DNA of 64,000 nucleotides from B25-G16 sp964549945. GTDB taxonomy: Bacteria > Desulfobacterota > DSM-4660 > Desulfatiglandales > B25-G16. A program made the translations under genes and the position numbers. The stretch is taken from NCBI GenBank assembly GCA_964549945.1, contig CAZJXD010000001.1, forward strand, positions 1 to 64,000, written 5' to 3'. Shown here in pieces: positions 35,018 through 44,101 of this stretch; the first letter of the stretch is position 1, and the number at the start of each line of letters is the position of its first letter. The notes below the pieces were generated by a model. The model was given only the letters and a program-made list of their open reading frames with translations, was not told the origin of the DNA and did not search any database.

Positions 35018-37482
35018 TCAGCGAATCTTTCGCCAGGTAGTTCCATCCGGTGTGTCGATCACCTCGATTCCCAATTCCCTCAGCTTATCTCGTATCGCGT
35101 CGGCCTTTGCCCAATCCCTCATCTCTCTCGCCTCCCTTCTCTCCCTCAGCAACTCCTCTATCTGCCGGTTTGATTCCACCTCTGAGAGGTCCATCACCAT
35201 GAGAACCGAGTTGATCCCGGAGAGCGTCTCTTCGATCTTCTCTCGATCGGATGGGGCTAATCCATGTGAATAAATGACGCGGTTGACTTTATGGGTGAAT
35301 TCAAAGAAAGCGGCCAGGGCATGGGAAATATTCAGGTCCTCATCCATCGCCTCGCCAAACCCTCGGGTAAGATCGTAGATGAGCTGATTGATCTCGCTTG
35401 AAGCCGAGCCCCCCTTGGAGGTGCGGAGCGCATGGATAAATCTATCCATGCGGGCGACCGTATTTCTCGCCATGGCCAGCTTTGCCCATGAAAAATAGAT
35501 CGGCCTTTTGTAGTGCATCTGGATGAGCCAGTACCTAATATCCCTTCCGGAGTATCCCTTCTCGAGCACCTCCCTGAGCGTGAGGACCTTTCCCTCTGGA
35601 GCATTCGAAGGCCTTTCCTCCCTCACGAGCTCGTTGTGGAGCCAGTAGTTGGCCAATGGCTTTCCAGTAACGGCCTCTGATATGGCTATGTCGTTTTCGT
35701 GATGTGGAAAGATCAAATCCACGCCTCCGGTATAAATGTCATGGGTTTCGTCGAGGTATTTCATAGCTATAGTGGCGCATTCTATATGCCAGCTTGGTCG
35801 GACGTTCCCCCATTTGGTGGTGAAGAAGAGGCCTCTCTTCAGTTCATGCAACGTGGACCTCTTGAGAAGGGTAAAATCCCTCGGGTTGTCCTTTTCGTAC
35901 TGGTCGAGGTCCACGGTTTTCCCTACCTTGATCTTGTCCAGGTTCACCCTGGAAAGCTTGCCATAGTCCTGGAAACGGGATATGTCGAAGTAGACGGAGC
36001 GCAATCGTTCATAGGCGAAGCCCCGCTCGATGAGTTTCTGAGCGGTGTCTATCATCTCTTCCACATGGTCGCTTGCCCTGGGATACTCGGTGGCCCTTTT
36101 GATATTGAGGGCATCCATATCCTCGAGGAACTCCTGGTAATAGGCGTCGGTGAAGGCCTTTAAATCCTGCCCCGCGGCCTCCGCTCCATGAATGGTTCGA
36201 TCGTCCAGGTCGGTGATATTGATGATATGGGTGACGGCAAAGCCCTTGTACTCGAGGTAGCGCCTCAGAAGATCGGCTACCACGTACTTNNNNNNNNNNN
36301 NNNNNNNNNNNNNNNNNNNNNNNNNNNNNNNNNNNNNNNNNNNNNNNNNNNNNNNNNNNNNNNNNNNNNNNNNNNNNNNNNNNNNNNNNCGGCAAAGCCC
36401 TTGTACTCGAGGTAGCGCCTCAGAAGATCGGCTACCACGTACTTTCTGCACTCCCCGAGATCGATCAATTTCGACACCGTAGGCCCACAGGAATAGATGG
36501 TGACCTCGTTTTCCCTTAAGGGGGTAAATTCATCAATTTGTCTGCTGAGTGTGTTATAGAACCTGATGCCGGTCTTTTTTCCCTCGGTGAACAGATTGGT
36601 GCTCAGGTATCGTTCCCCGCCGTCGGGACAGATAACCACCACTACTCCCCCCTTCATCTCCCGGGCCACATCGAGGGCGGCGGCCATAGCTGCACCGGAA
36701 CTCATGCCAACGAAGATGCCTTCCTCCCTGGCGAGCCTCCTGGCTAACTGGAAGGCCACCCCGTCATGGATGTGAACGATACTGTCCAGGAGGTCTTTGT
36801 CGAATATCTCGGGCCGATAGGATTCCTTGAGATTCTTCATTCCCTGAATCTTGTGACCCAGATAGGGCTCAACCCCCACTACCTTGATGTGGGGATTGTA
36901 TTCCTTTAGCCTTTTCGAAAGCCCCACTGCTGTGCCCGTGGTGCCCATGGCAGCCACAACCGTGGAGACCTTTCCGCCTGTCTGTTCCCAGATTTCCACG
37001 GCAGTTCCGCGATAATGGGCCCTCCAGTTGCTCTCGTTGTTGAATTGGTCCGCGAGCCAGTATTTTTCCGGCTCCTGCCTCACGAGGTTGTAGGCGTCCT
37101 CAATTGCGCCATCGGTGCCAAGACGAGACGGGGTGAACCTGAGTTCCGCTCCCAACGCCCTGAGAATCTTTTTCCGTTCCTCGCTCACCGAGTCCGACAT
37201 GGTGAGTAATAGCCGGTACCCCTTGATCGCGGCAACGAGGGCCAGGCCAATACCCGTATTGCCGCTCGTGGCCTCCACAATCACCTTTTCTCTGGTTAGC
37301 TGGCCGTTCCCCTCGGCCTCCTCAATCATCGACAGTGCGACCCTATCCTTGATAGAGCCCCCGGGATTGAAGGACTCGAGCTTGGCGTACACTGCCACGC
37401 CGGGGTTCCCGTTCAGGTGCCTGATGGGGACGAGAGGCGTGTTTCCGATCAAATCCAGGATATTGTCGTATTTTCCGTTCAC
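35018..37482 (-). CDS. cysteine synthase fused to a degenerate cysteinyl-tRNA-synthetase-like domain
   Basis: Collapsing the artefactual gap (100 N plus a 55-bp duplicate) gives one 769-residue frame. Residues 1-300 are CysK: PLP Lys in NPGGSIKDR (K45), substrate loop TSGNTG, phosphate loop MGTTGT, and GMSSGA. Residues about 305-769 align over the full length of CysRS: YNTLSRQ, SCGPTV, NITDLDDRTI, WHIECA, FPHHEND. The Zn ligands are kept (C332, C517, H542, with Asp for the last Glu), but HIGH is replaced by DLGE (341-344) and KMSKS by PSNAPEGK in the loop near 573-580. The enzyme should make cysteine; the second half probably cannot activate cysteine and may sense or hold it. A separate true CysRS must exist elsewhere. 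Confidence 0.88.
36290..36389. other. 100-N scaffold gap with duplicated 55-bp flank
   Basis: The 55 nt before the Ns (36235-36289) are identical to the 55 nt after them (36390-36444). This is an overlap between contigs left unmerged, not missing sequence. Removing 155 nt restores the CysK/CysRS-like frame (2310 nt, 770 codons). Confidence 0.95.
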
Positions 37483-37617
37483 GGTCTTCTAACCCCCAGC
37501 AGTACCACATAGTTGGGTAGTTATCTTTAATACAAACCTCAAGGCATGGCAATCGTATTTCAAAGTTAATCTTGCGGAGATCAAGTTCACGGATATTGGG
37601 ATATGGAGTAAAGGGGA

Positions 37618-38328
37618 TTAACGCCCAAATGGACAAGCCTTAATGCAGATACCGCAGATGGCGGCACCTATTGAGGGCATAGCTGAGAATTCTCCCACGA
37701 GTTTTTCCACGCAGCGCGGGAAGTAGAGCGCCTCCTCCCTGCTTTCGTAATGATCGTCGGTGCCCACGCCCTTGATAGCCCCGGCCGGGCAGGCATCCAT
37801 GCAAAAAGTGCACCCTCCACAACGATTCGCTATGGGCTTATCCGTGGTGAGCGGTGCGTCGGTGAGTACGGTGGCCAGCCTGATGCGAGGACCATAAAGG
37901 GGATTGACGAGAAGCAGGCTTTTGCCCTGCCACCCTAATCCGGCCATCCTTCCCACTGCCTTGTGAGAGATGGCGCCACACCAGTTCTCCCTATCCAGAA
38001 CCTGGGATGCGGGAACAGGCAGGCTCCGATGGCCATCGGATTGAAGGAGATTGGCGGCCTTAAAGGAGATCTCATCGAGGATCCTGTTGGCGGTCTGATA
38101 TATCGAGGAGTAGAGAGGGGTCGGCCTGTCAATGATACACTCAAACACGGCAGCGGGAAGCCTTATCGCGATGGAGATCGCGCGGGTGAAGGGATCCAAT
38201 AGATCTGGGGGATCCAGTTGAAGCTGTTTCAATGGATCGGTATCCGCCACACCGACGAGGTCCGCTCCCAACGCATGGATGCTGGCCCTCACCCTTTCTG
38301 TGTAGTCACGGTAGTTGTTCGCACCCAT
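37618..38328 (-). CDS. QueG-like double [4Fe-4S] protein
   Basis: A 236-residue protein resembling the N-terminal and ferredoxin parts of epoxyqueuosine reductase. It has a cobalamin-type N-terminal fold (ADLVGVADTDPL), GWQGKSLLLVNPLYGPRIRLATV, then two [4Fe-4S] motifs, CGGCTFCMDACP and CGICIKACP. It stops right after the second cluster, without the HEAT-repeat tail of true QueG, so a queuosine role is doubtful; many anaerobes carry such short paralogues. GGAGG lies 9 nt before the ATG at 38328. Upstream of the CysK fusion on the same strand with a 135-nt gap. Confidence 0.8.
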   Translation of the reverse strand: MGANNYRDYTERVRASIHALGADLVGVADTDPLKQLQLDPPDLLDPFTRAISIAIRLPAAVFECIIDRPTPLYSSIYQTANRILDEISFKAANLLQSDGHRSLPVPASQVLDRENWCGAISHKAVGRMAGLGWQGKSLLLVNPLYGPRIRLATVLTDAPLTTDKPIANRCGGCTFCMDACPAGAIKGVGTDDHYESREEALYFPRCVEKLVGEFSAMPSIGAAICGICIKACPFGR

Positions 38329-38382
38329 ATTCAAAGACCTCCGTTTATAACCCTACAGATTGATCGGCTGAGGAGCTGGGCC

Positions 38383-38844
38383 TCAGAATATCCCCGCCTC
38401 GCAACCAGCAGCAATGATCTTTCCCAATTGCTCGCACCGTAAGAAAATATCTGGGCCTAGTTGCCCTGTGGCGATTACAGGCTCAGAGACCTTTTTGAAC
38501 TGATATCCGATGCAGATCCTCTCAATGCTCCTCAAGGCACCCTGCCCGTCGTTGCCCGCGGAGATAAACGCAACGTATGGCTTTTTGAAAATCTCCTTTC
38601 TGCCCCTGGCTTGATCGTATGTCCGATCGAAGAGGTCCTTGATGGCTCCCGCCATGTAGCCGAAATACTCCGGGGAACCAAGGGCCAGTCCGTCGCAGGA
38701 GAGGAGATCCTCGAGAGAAGTCTTTCTTGCCTCTTTGAGGACAGCGCACGCGTTGGTGATGGAGTCTACCCCCTTGGCCACGGATTGGGCCATTTTCTTG
38801 GTTCTGTCCGTCTGGGAGTGATAAACCACGAGGATGGTGATCAT
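38383..38844 (-). CDS. flavodoxin-like FMN protein
   Basis: A 153-residue flavodoxin/WrbA-type fold. The phosphate-binding loop is VVYHSQTDRTKKMA, then LALGSPEYFGYMAGAIKDLFDRTY (isoalloxazine loop) and FISAGNDGQG. It is probably an electron carrier or quinone/flavin reductase in the cytoplasm. It lies 54 nt upstream of the QueG-like gene on the same strand, so the flavodoxin may feed the Fe-S protein. Confidence 0.85.
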   Translation of the reverse strand: MITILVVYHSQTDRTKKMAQSVAKGVDSITNACAVLKEARKTSLEDLLSCDGLALGSPEYFGYMAGAIKDLFDRTYDQARGRKEIFKKPYVAFISAGNDGQGALRSIERICIGYQFKKVSEPVIATGQLGPDIFLRCEQLGKIIAAGCEAGIF

Positions 38845-38918
38845 GGGGACATGTCATTACATTGGTTTGGGGGGGCATCATCCATTGTTATCCTTGCAAA
38901 GGATGCTGGACTGTTTTA

Positions 38919-39449
38919 TCAATCGAAGAGCTCATCACGTGCCTCCTGATAGGCCTTATAGACCTCATTACCGAAACAGACGAAGGTCACCTTTTGTAAG
39001 GATTGATCGGCCTCAAGAAAGGACTTTGTCTCCCTCAGGGCAATGCGCACAGCCCTTTTCAGAGGAAATCGATAGGCACCGGTGCTTATGGAAGGAAAGG
39101 CCACCGTGGCCGCGCCGATCTCAACCGCTGCCCTTAAGGAGTTCCGGTAGCAGCTGGAGAGCAGGGCATCCTCATTCTTGTTCCCACCAGTCCAGATCGG
39201 GCCTACGGTGTGGATTACCCACGTAGCGGGTAATCGGTACCCCTTTGTGACACGGGCTTCCCCCGTGGGACAACCGCCTATTTTCCTCGTTTCATCGAGG
39301 AGCGCGGGGCCTGCCGCTCTGTGTATGGCACCGTCCACTCCCCCGCCCCCCAATAGGCTGGTGTTAGCGGCGTTCACGATGGCATCGACCTCCATCTTGG
39401 TGATATCGCCCTCAACGATCCCTATCCGATTCTTCAGTTCTTCGGCCAT
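38919..39449 (-). CDS. ymdB: macrodomain O-acetyl-ADP-ribose deacetylase
   Basis: A 176-residue single macrodomain of the MacroD/YmdB class. Key motifs: GDITKMEVDAIVNAANTSLLGGGGVDGAIH (Asn and the GGGGVD catalytic loop), CPTGEARVTKGYRLP, IHTVGP and FPSISTGAYRFP. It removes ADP-ribose or acetyl-ADP-ribose products. No ADP-ribosyltransferase lies nearby. About 75 nt upstream of the flavodoxin gene, same strand. Confidence 0.93.
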   Translation of the reverse strand: MAEELKNRIGIVEGDITKMEVDAIVNAANTSLLGGGGVDGAIHRAAGPALLDETRKIGGCPTGEARVTKGYRLPATWVIHTVGPIWTGGNKNEDALLSSCYRNSLRAAVEIGAATVAFPSISTGAYRFPLKRAVRIALRETKSFLEADQSLQKVTFVCFGNEVYKAYQEARDELFD

Positions 39450-39573
39450 TTCCCCCTCCTGTGTAAAAAATCGATATCAATACAAATAGGTGAAAGCCGG
39501 AGTGAAGTCAAGGACAAGAAGGCTCAATGTTTATGGGATTGTAATGGACTGAGGATTCGTTTACAATACTAAT

Positions 39574-40554
39574 ATGTTGAGGATCGGGACATTGCAGTTG
39601 AGAAGTTGGCTGGTTCTGGCCCCCATGTCAGGAAGGACCAATCTACCCTTCCGTCTGATAGCGAAAGAGATGGGGGCAGGGCTCGTAAGCACCGAAATGA
39701 TCAGCGCGATAGGGTTGTCAAGAGGCCAGGTCAAGACCTATTCATACCTCACCACCCATCCGGATGAGAGGCCTGTTGCTGCACAGTTGTTCGGGAGCGA
39801 AGAGGATGCCATGGCCACATCCGCCCGGATAGCAGCGGAGAAGGGGATTGACGTGATAGATATCAACATGGGATGCCCGGTAAACAAGGTGGTGAAAACT
39901 GGATCAGGGGCTGCCCTGATGCGCGATACGAGGAAGGCGGCGAGGATCCTTAATGCCGTGCGACGGTGTATCTCTGTCCCGTTGACGGTGAAGATCAGGG
40001 CCGGATGGTCACCACAGGAGGCGAATGCCCTTGAGATCGCCAGGGTGATCGAGGAAAGCGGCGCGGACGGGATCTGCGTTCATCCACGGTTCGCCAGCCA
40101 GGGGTTTTGCGGAAAGGCTGATTGGACCCTGATCGGGAGGATAAAGGAAACGGTGAATATCCCCGTTATCGGAAACGGGGACGTGAGCACGCCATCCTTG
40201 GCGTTACAGATGCGCTCCGAGACGAACTGTGACGGGGTTATGATAGGCAGGGCGGCATTATCTAATCCATGGATATTCAGGCAAACCCTTGAGATGGAGC
40301 AAAGGGGGGGCTTCATTACACCCTGCCTGGACGAAAGGTATCGATTGATTAAGAGGCATTATGAGCTTCTCATGGGGTATCTCGGCGAGAAGAGGGCCAC
40401 TCACCTCATAAGGGGCCTGTTGCTCCTTTACGCCAAGGGTCTCCCGAACCAAGGGTTTCTCAAGGGCTTGATTTCGGAAATAGACGGTAGGGAGAGGCTT
40501 CTCACCACCTTACGTGCCTACTTCGGGTGCATACAGGGAGAGGTCTTATCGTGA
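39574..40554 (+). CDS. dusB: tRNA-dihydrouridine synthase
   Basis: FMN enzyme that reduces uridines in tRNA D loops. A 326-residue protein with LAPMSGRTNLPFR, VAAQLFGSEE, the signature INMGCPVNKVVKTGSGAALM (catalytic Cys), GICVHPRFASQGF and GNGDV. DusB is chosen for length and general similarity; DusA/C are less likely. Its 3' end overlaps the ispH-UbiA start by 4 nt (GTGA), so translation is coupled. Confidence 0.92.
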   Translation: MLRIGTLQLRSWLVLAPMSGRTNLPFRLIAKEMGAGLVSTEMISAIGLSRGQVKTYSYLTTHPDERPVAAQLFGSEEDAMATSARIAAEKGIDVIDINMGCPVNKVVKTGSGAALMRDTRKAARILNAVRRCISVPLTVKIRAGWSPQEANALEIARVIEESGADGICVHPRFASQGFCGKADWTLIGRIKETVNIPVIGNGDVSTPSLALQMRSETNCDGVMIGRAALSNPWIFRQTLEMEQRGGFITPCLDERYRLIKRHYELLMGYLGEKRATHLIRGLLLLYAKGLPNQGFLKGLISEIDGRERLLTTLRAYFGCIQGEVLS

Positions 40555-42281
40555 AGATTAGATTGGCGAAGACAGCCGGATTTTGTATGGGAGTCAGAAG
40601 GGCTATGGAGATTACCCTCTCTGAGGCCAACAAGGGCGATGGAGAGCTTTTCACCTATGGACCGTTGATCCATAATCAGCAGGTCTTGGATTTACTCCGA
40701 GCAAAGGGCGTTGATATCATAGAGAATATCGAGGAGCACGAGGGAGGAAGGATCATTATCAGGGCACATGGTATTACGCCGGCAGAGAGAGAAAGGATAA
40801 GGAGCTCGAATTTCAGGATAATCGATGCCACGTGTCCTCGCGTTGGAAAAGTGCAGGCGATTATAAAGAAATACCACAACAGGGGGTATACCCCGGTGAT
40901 CTTTGGAGATGCCAGACATCCCGAGGTTATTGGATTGATGGGGTACAGTGGTGGTAAAAGTATGGTGATAGGATCCCCGAGGGAGGTGGATAGGCTGCCC
41001 GAGGGTAAACCGATGGTCGTAGTATCCCAAACCACACAGGATGTCGATGCGTACCGGGCCACAGTAAATGCCATCAAGAATCATCACCCGGAGGCGGTAA
41101 TCTTCGATACGATCTGCAATGAAACGTATAAACGGCAGAGGGAAGTGAGGGTGTTGGCCTCAGAGGTGGATAGCATGGTGGTGGTTGGCGGCGGCAACAG
41201 CGGCAACACACGGCGGTTGTATGAGATATCGAAATCCACGGGTATACCCACTTTTCATGTGGAGACCGAGAAAGAGCTGGAGAGTTCGTGGTTTTCCTCA
41301 GCGGAGACAGTTGGTGTGACCGCTGGTGCCTCAACCCCCAACTGGATGATAAAAAAGGTTATAGAGAGAGCAAAGACCATGGGCCAGAAGGGGCGATATT
41401 CCCTTGGGAATTTACTGAGCAGAGCCCTTCGGTTCCTCACGACGATTACGATTCCGGAGTCCATCGGGGCATTTTCCCTCACCTATGCTGGCCTTGTTCT
41501 TTCCAGGAGGAATGCCCAGCTTATTTATCCCTTTCTCGCCCTTCTCTATGTGTACAGCATGCATGTGTTGAACCGATTTCTGGATAAGGAAGCAGGCAAG
41601 TACAACGATCCCGGTATCGCCCTTTTCTACACCAAGCATAGGACCTTTCTCGTGACCACATCGCTGGCAACGATAGGTACAGGGCTCTTCCTTTCTCTCT
41701 CGCTGGGCGTAGTCCAGTTTTTTCTCTTTCTCGCGTTAAGTATACTCGGACTGGCCTACAGCATACCGATCATACCACTGAGATTCGGATACCTTGGGCG
41801 ATACGCGAAGATAAAGGACCTCCCCGGCTCAAAGACGTTGGCGGAGGCATTGGCGTGGGGAACCATAAGCTCGCTGCTTCCCTTGATTGGGTGGTCAAGG
41901 CCTTTATGGCCAGGGGTTTTGACCTCCTTCCTTTTTGTATCCTCTATGTGCTACGTGCGGGCAGGACTGTTTGATATCCTCAACATGCAAGGAGATTTGA
42001 TCGTTGGCAAGGAAACACTCCCGATTGCGCTGGGAGAACGAAGGGCCTTGAGGCTCTTGCTCTTGGTAAACGCATTCGTTGCAGGCCTGCTGCTGATTGC
42101 GGCAGGTACTGGTGTTGTTTCATCCCTGGGCTACCCGCTCGTCATCTGTTTCCTGATCGCTGTCACCTATCTCACGGCGTATCAAAAAGGGTGGATAAAA
42201 GATGGCTCTTCCCTGCAGGGTATTGTGGAGGGCAATCTCCTTTTCGCCGGGCTACTTGCCCTTGTATGGAAACTGCTTTAG
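40551..42281 (+). CDS. ispH: IspH (HMBPP reductase) fused to a UbiA-family prenyltransferase
   Basis: A 576-residue fusion. Residues 1-280 are a complete IspH: [4Fe-4S] cysteines C12 (GFCMGV), C95 (DATCPRV) and C189 (DTICNE), catalytic E125 in RHPEV. Residues 290-576 form a multi-helix membrane domain with UbiA motifs: N341 and D345 in LNRFLDKEAGKYND, and D475/D482 in FDILNMQGDLIVGKETLP. The first half makes IPP/DMAPP; the second would transfer a prenyl group or use a polyprenyl phosphate. GTG start at 40551 with GGAGAGG upstream; a 40527 start would add unneeded residues. It is followed 3 nt later by a glycosyltransferase. Confidence 0.92.
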   Translation: MKIRLAKTAGFCMGVRRAMEITLSEANKGDGELFTYGPLIHNQQVLDLLRAKGVDIIENIEEHEGGRIIIRAHGITPAERERIRSSNFRIIDATCPRVGKVQAIIKKYHNRGYTPVIFGDARHPEVIGLMGYSGGKSMVIGSPREVDRLPEGKPMVVVSQTTQDVDAYRATVNAIKNHHPEAVIFDTICNETYKRQREVRVLASEVDSMVVVGGGNSGNTRRLYEISKSTGIPTFHVETEKELESSWFSSAETVGVTAGASTPNWMIKKVIERAKTMGQKGRYSLGNLLSRALRFLTTITIPESIGAFSLTYAGLVLSRRNAQLIYPFLALLYVYSMHVLNRFLDKEAGKYNDPGIALFYTKHRTFLVTTSLATIGTGLFLSLSLGVVQFFLFLALSILGLAYSIPIIPLRFGYLGRYAKIKDLPGSKTLAEALAWGTISSLLPLIGWSRPLWPGVLTSFLFVSSMCYVRAGLFDILNMQGDLIVGKETLPIALGERRALRLLLLVNAFVAGLLLIAAGTGVVSSLGYPLVICFLIAVTYLTAYQKGWIKDGSSLQGIVEGNLLFAGLLALVWKLL

Positions 42282-42284
42282 ACG

Positions 42285-43160
42285 ATGGCCTCGGTAAGTG
42301 TTATAATCCCCACGTTTAACCGATCCCGAAAGCTCATACGGGCGCTCCGGTCCGTTCTAAATCAGACATTCCGCGACTACGAGGTCATCGTAGTTGACGA
42401 TGGCTCTAGTGATGACACCTATCAGGCACTTACCTCTTATATGCCATTGATCCGGTACGTGAGGCAGCAGGTGAACCGGGGAGTATCGGCTGCACGGAAC
42501 AGCGGCATTCGACGAGCTGCTGCACCTTGGATTGCGTTTCTCGATTCCGACGACTACTGGCTTGAGGATAAGTTATCCGTTCAGATGGAATTTCTTGCGA
42601 GAAATCCGGGCACCATTGCCTGCCAAACCGAGGAGATATGGATACGAGATGGGAGGAGGGTCAACCCGAGGAGAAAGCATAGAAAACCATCGGGAGACAT
42701 ATTCGCCCAATCTCTATCGCTATGCCTTGTGAGCCCATCGAGCGTGGTGCTGAAGAGTTCCCTGTTCGATGAGATTGGTTTTTTCGATGAGGCCCTTCCA
42801 GCAGCCGAGGACTACGATCTGTGGCTGAGGATATCGTGCCGCTACCCCGTGTACCTGATTCACAAGGCGCTCGTGGTCAAGGAGGGAGGACACGCTGACC
42901 AGCTGTCCCGTGGCTTTATCGGCATGGATCGATTCCGCATCAGGGCTATCGTGAAGCTGCTGCGGAGCGGGATACTCACCTATGAGCAGCGAAGGATAGC
43001 CATAGGGGAGCTCTCGATCAAGTGCAGGATATATGGCGAGGGCTGTATCAAACGAGGAAGGAGAGAAGAGGGCTCTTTCTACCTCTCCCTGCCCCAGCGA
43101 GTAGCGAGCGGAGAGGAGGTCTTCTCAGGGTTAATCACAACCTCACGCTTGGAGGGATGA
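42285..43160 (+). CDS. family 2 glycosyltransferase
   Basis: A 291-residue GT-A fold glycosyltransferase. It has VSVIIPTFNRSRKLIRAL, VIVVDDGSSDDT (nucleotide-sugar Asp), GVSAARNSGIRRA, FLDSDDYW (DxD) and a C-terminal EDYDLWLRIS catalytic-base region. No transmembrane segment. Likely to add a sugar to a lipid carrier or surface glycan; the close link to the IspH-UbiA gene (3-nt gap) raises the possibility of a prenyl-linked acceptor. Confidence 0.88.
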   Translation: MASVSVIIPTFNRSRKLIRALRSVLNQTFRDYEVIVVDDGSSDDTYQALTSYMPLIRYVRQQVNRGVSAARNSGIRRAAAPWIAFLDSDDYWLEDKLSVQMEFLARNPGTIACQTEEIWIRDGRRVNPRRKHRKPSGDIFAQSLSLCLVSPSSVVLKSSLFDEIGFFDEALPAAEDYDLWLRISCRYPVYLIHKALVVKEGGHADQLSRGFIGMDRFRIRAIVKLLRSGILTYEQRRIAIGELSIKCRIYGEGCIKRGRREEGSFYLSLPQRVASGEEVFSGLITTSRLEG

Positions 43161-43257
43161 CCAATTTGTGCGGTTCACCTGTCTTCTCCCTGCCTGTTTA
43201 ACTCATAAGAATCTTCAATGGTAACCATTTTTAAGTGAAGCGGGGACCGAGAAGCGG

Positions 43258-43446
43258 CTATGGCTTCTCAAGGACGATCTTGTTCTCCACGAAGGAGATC
43301 ATCTTTATCCGGGCCTCAATAGCCTTTTGATCTCCGAACAGATTTACCATCTTGATCACATCGCCCTCCCTGCGTAACTCATCTACGTTTTCCAGAATGA
43401 GTTCTTCTTTCCCGTCTTGGATCAGATACGCCGATGCCTCACACAT
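43258..43446 (-). CDS. cooT: CooT-family small nickel-binding protein
   Basis: A 62-residue protein starting MCEASAYLI, the N-terminal Met-Cys being the metal site known in CooT, followed by the compact beta fold LENVDELRREGDVIKMVNLFG and a C-terminal NKIVLEKP. CooT binds Ni(II) and takes part in CO-dehydrogenase maturation in Rhodospirillum. No cooCJ or CODH gene is in this window. It overlaps the DUF3842 gene by 8 nt, so the two form a pair. Confidence 0.88.
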   Translation of the reverse strand: MCEASAYLIQDGKEELILENVDELRREGDVIKMVNLFGDQKAIEARIKMISFVENKIVLEKP

Positions 43447-43858
43447 CTTGCTCTCCTCCTTTTATAAACTCGATGACCTGATCGATAAGATGAGGAAGGG
43501 GTTCGCCGGAAAGCCCCATGATCTCGACCCGCTCTTGGGTCAACGGAATCAACACCTTCAGGGCCTTGCTGGATCCGATGGCCTTAGACATCTCCGGCGT
43601 CACCTCCCCCATCATGGCATTGGCAATGATAATACCCAGTGGACCAAGGATGATATCCGCCTCGGGGGCTGTTCTCACAATAGCATTCTCGCCGGTGGCT
43701 CCTCGATTTGCGCCTGCCTTCATCATCTGAGAGGTAGCCACCGAATTGGTGCCAAGGGCAAGTATTTCCATATCCTCGCCAAAGGCATCCCGTAACCTCC
43801 TGATGATGGCCCTTCCTATTCCTCCGCCCTGGCCGTCCATAACCATTAATACGCTCAA
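43439..43858 (-). CDS. DUF3842 family protein
   Basis: A 139-residue protein of DUF3842. It starts VLMVMDGQGGGIGRAIIRRL, a Gly-rich Rossmann-like loop, then ILALGTNSVATSQMMKAGA, GENAIVRTAPEADIILGPLGII and IPLTQERVEIMG. The biochemical role is unknown. The start appears to be TTG with GAGGG about 6 nt upstream. The stop overlaps the cooT start (ATGTGTGA), which ties its role to the small nickel protein. Confidence 0.85.
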   Translation of the reverse strand: MSVLMVMDGQGGGIGRAIIRRLRDAFGEDMEILALGTNSVATSQMMKAGANRGATGENAIVRTAPEADIILGPLGIIIANAMMGEVTPEMSKAIGSSKALKVLIPLTQERVEIMGLSGEPLPHLIDQVIEFIKGGEQDV

Positions 43859-44101
43859 AGGAGCCCTCTTTTTTCAATAATTGGATTGCAACAAAGGATA
43901 AACCCTGTTAGATTTCGAACGGTTATCCGGCTCCGGGTGAATACAAAGCATGCTATTTAGAATATCCTCACCTTACAACAACGTGCTATATTTTCACAGG
44001 GGAAGCATCTATATCATATGTTGCCCGAAGGCACACTTTCGTTTGATCACTATATACCAGGCGATTAAATAAAAAAACATTTTTCCGGTTTTAAGTCAAC
44101 G

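Noticed and set aside
36290..36389. Real break between separate cysK and cysS genes
   Set aside because: The duplicated 55-bp flanks show an assembly overlap, and the collapsed sequence is one frame.
37118..37136. sigma54-like TGGCAC element inside cysK (minus strand)
   Set aside because: The -12 part is GCGC rather than TTGC, and it lies within conserved coding sequence.
40527..40551. Upstream start of the IspH-UbiA gene at 40527
   Set aside because: The GTG at 40551 has a good ribosome-binding site, overlaps the dus stop by 4 nt and begins exactly at the IspH domain.
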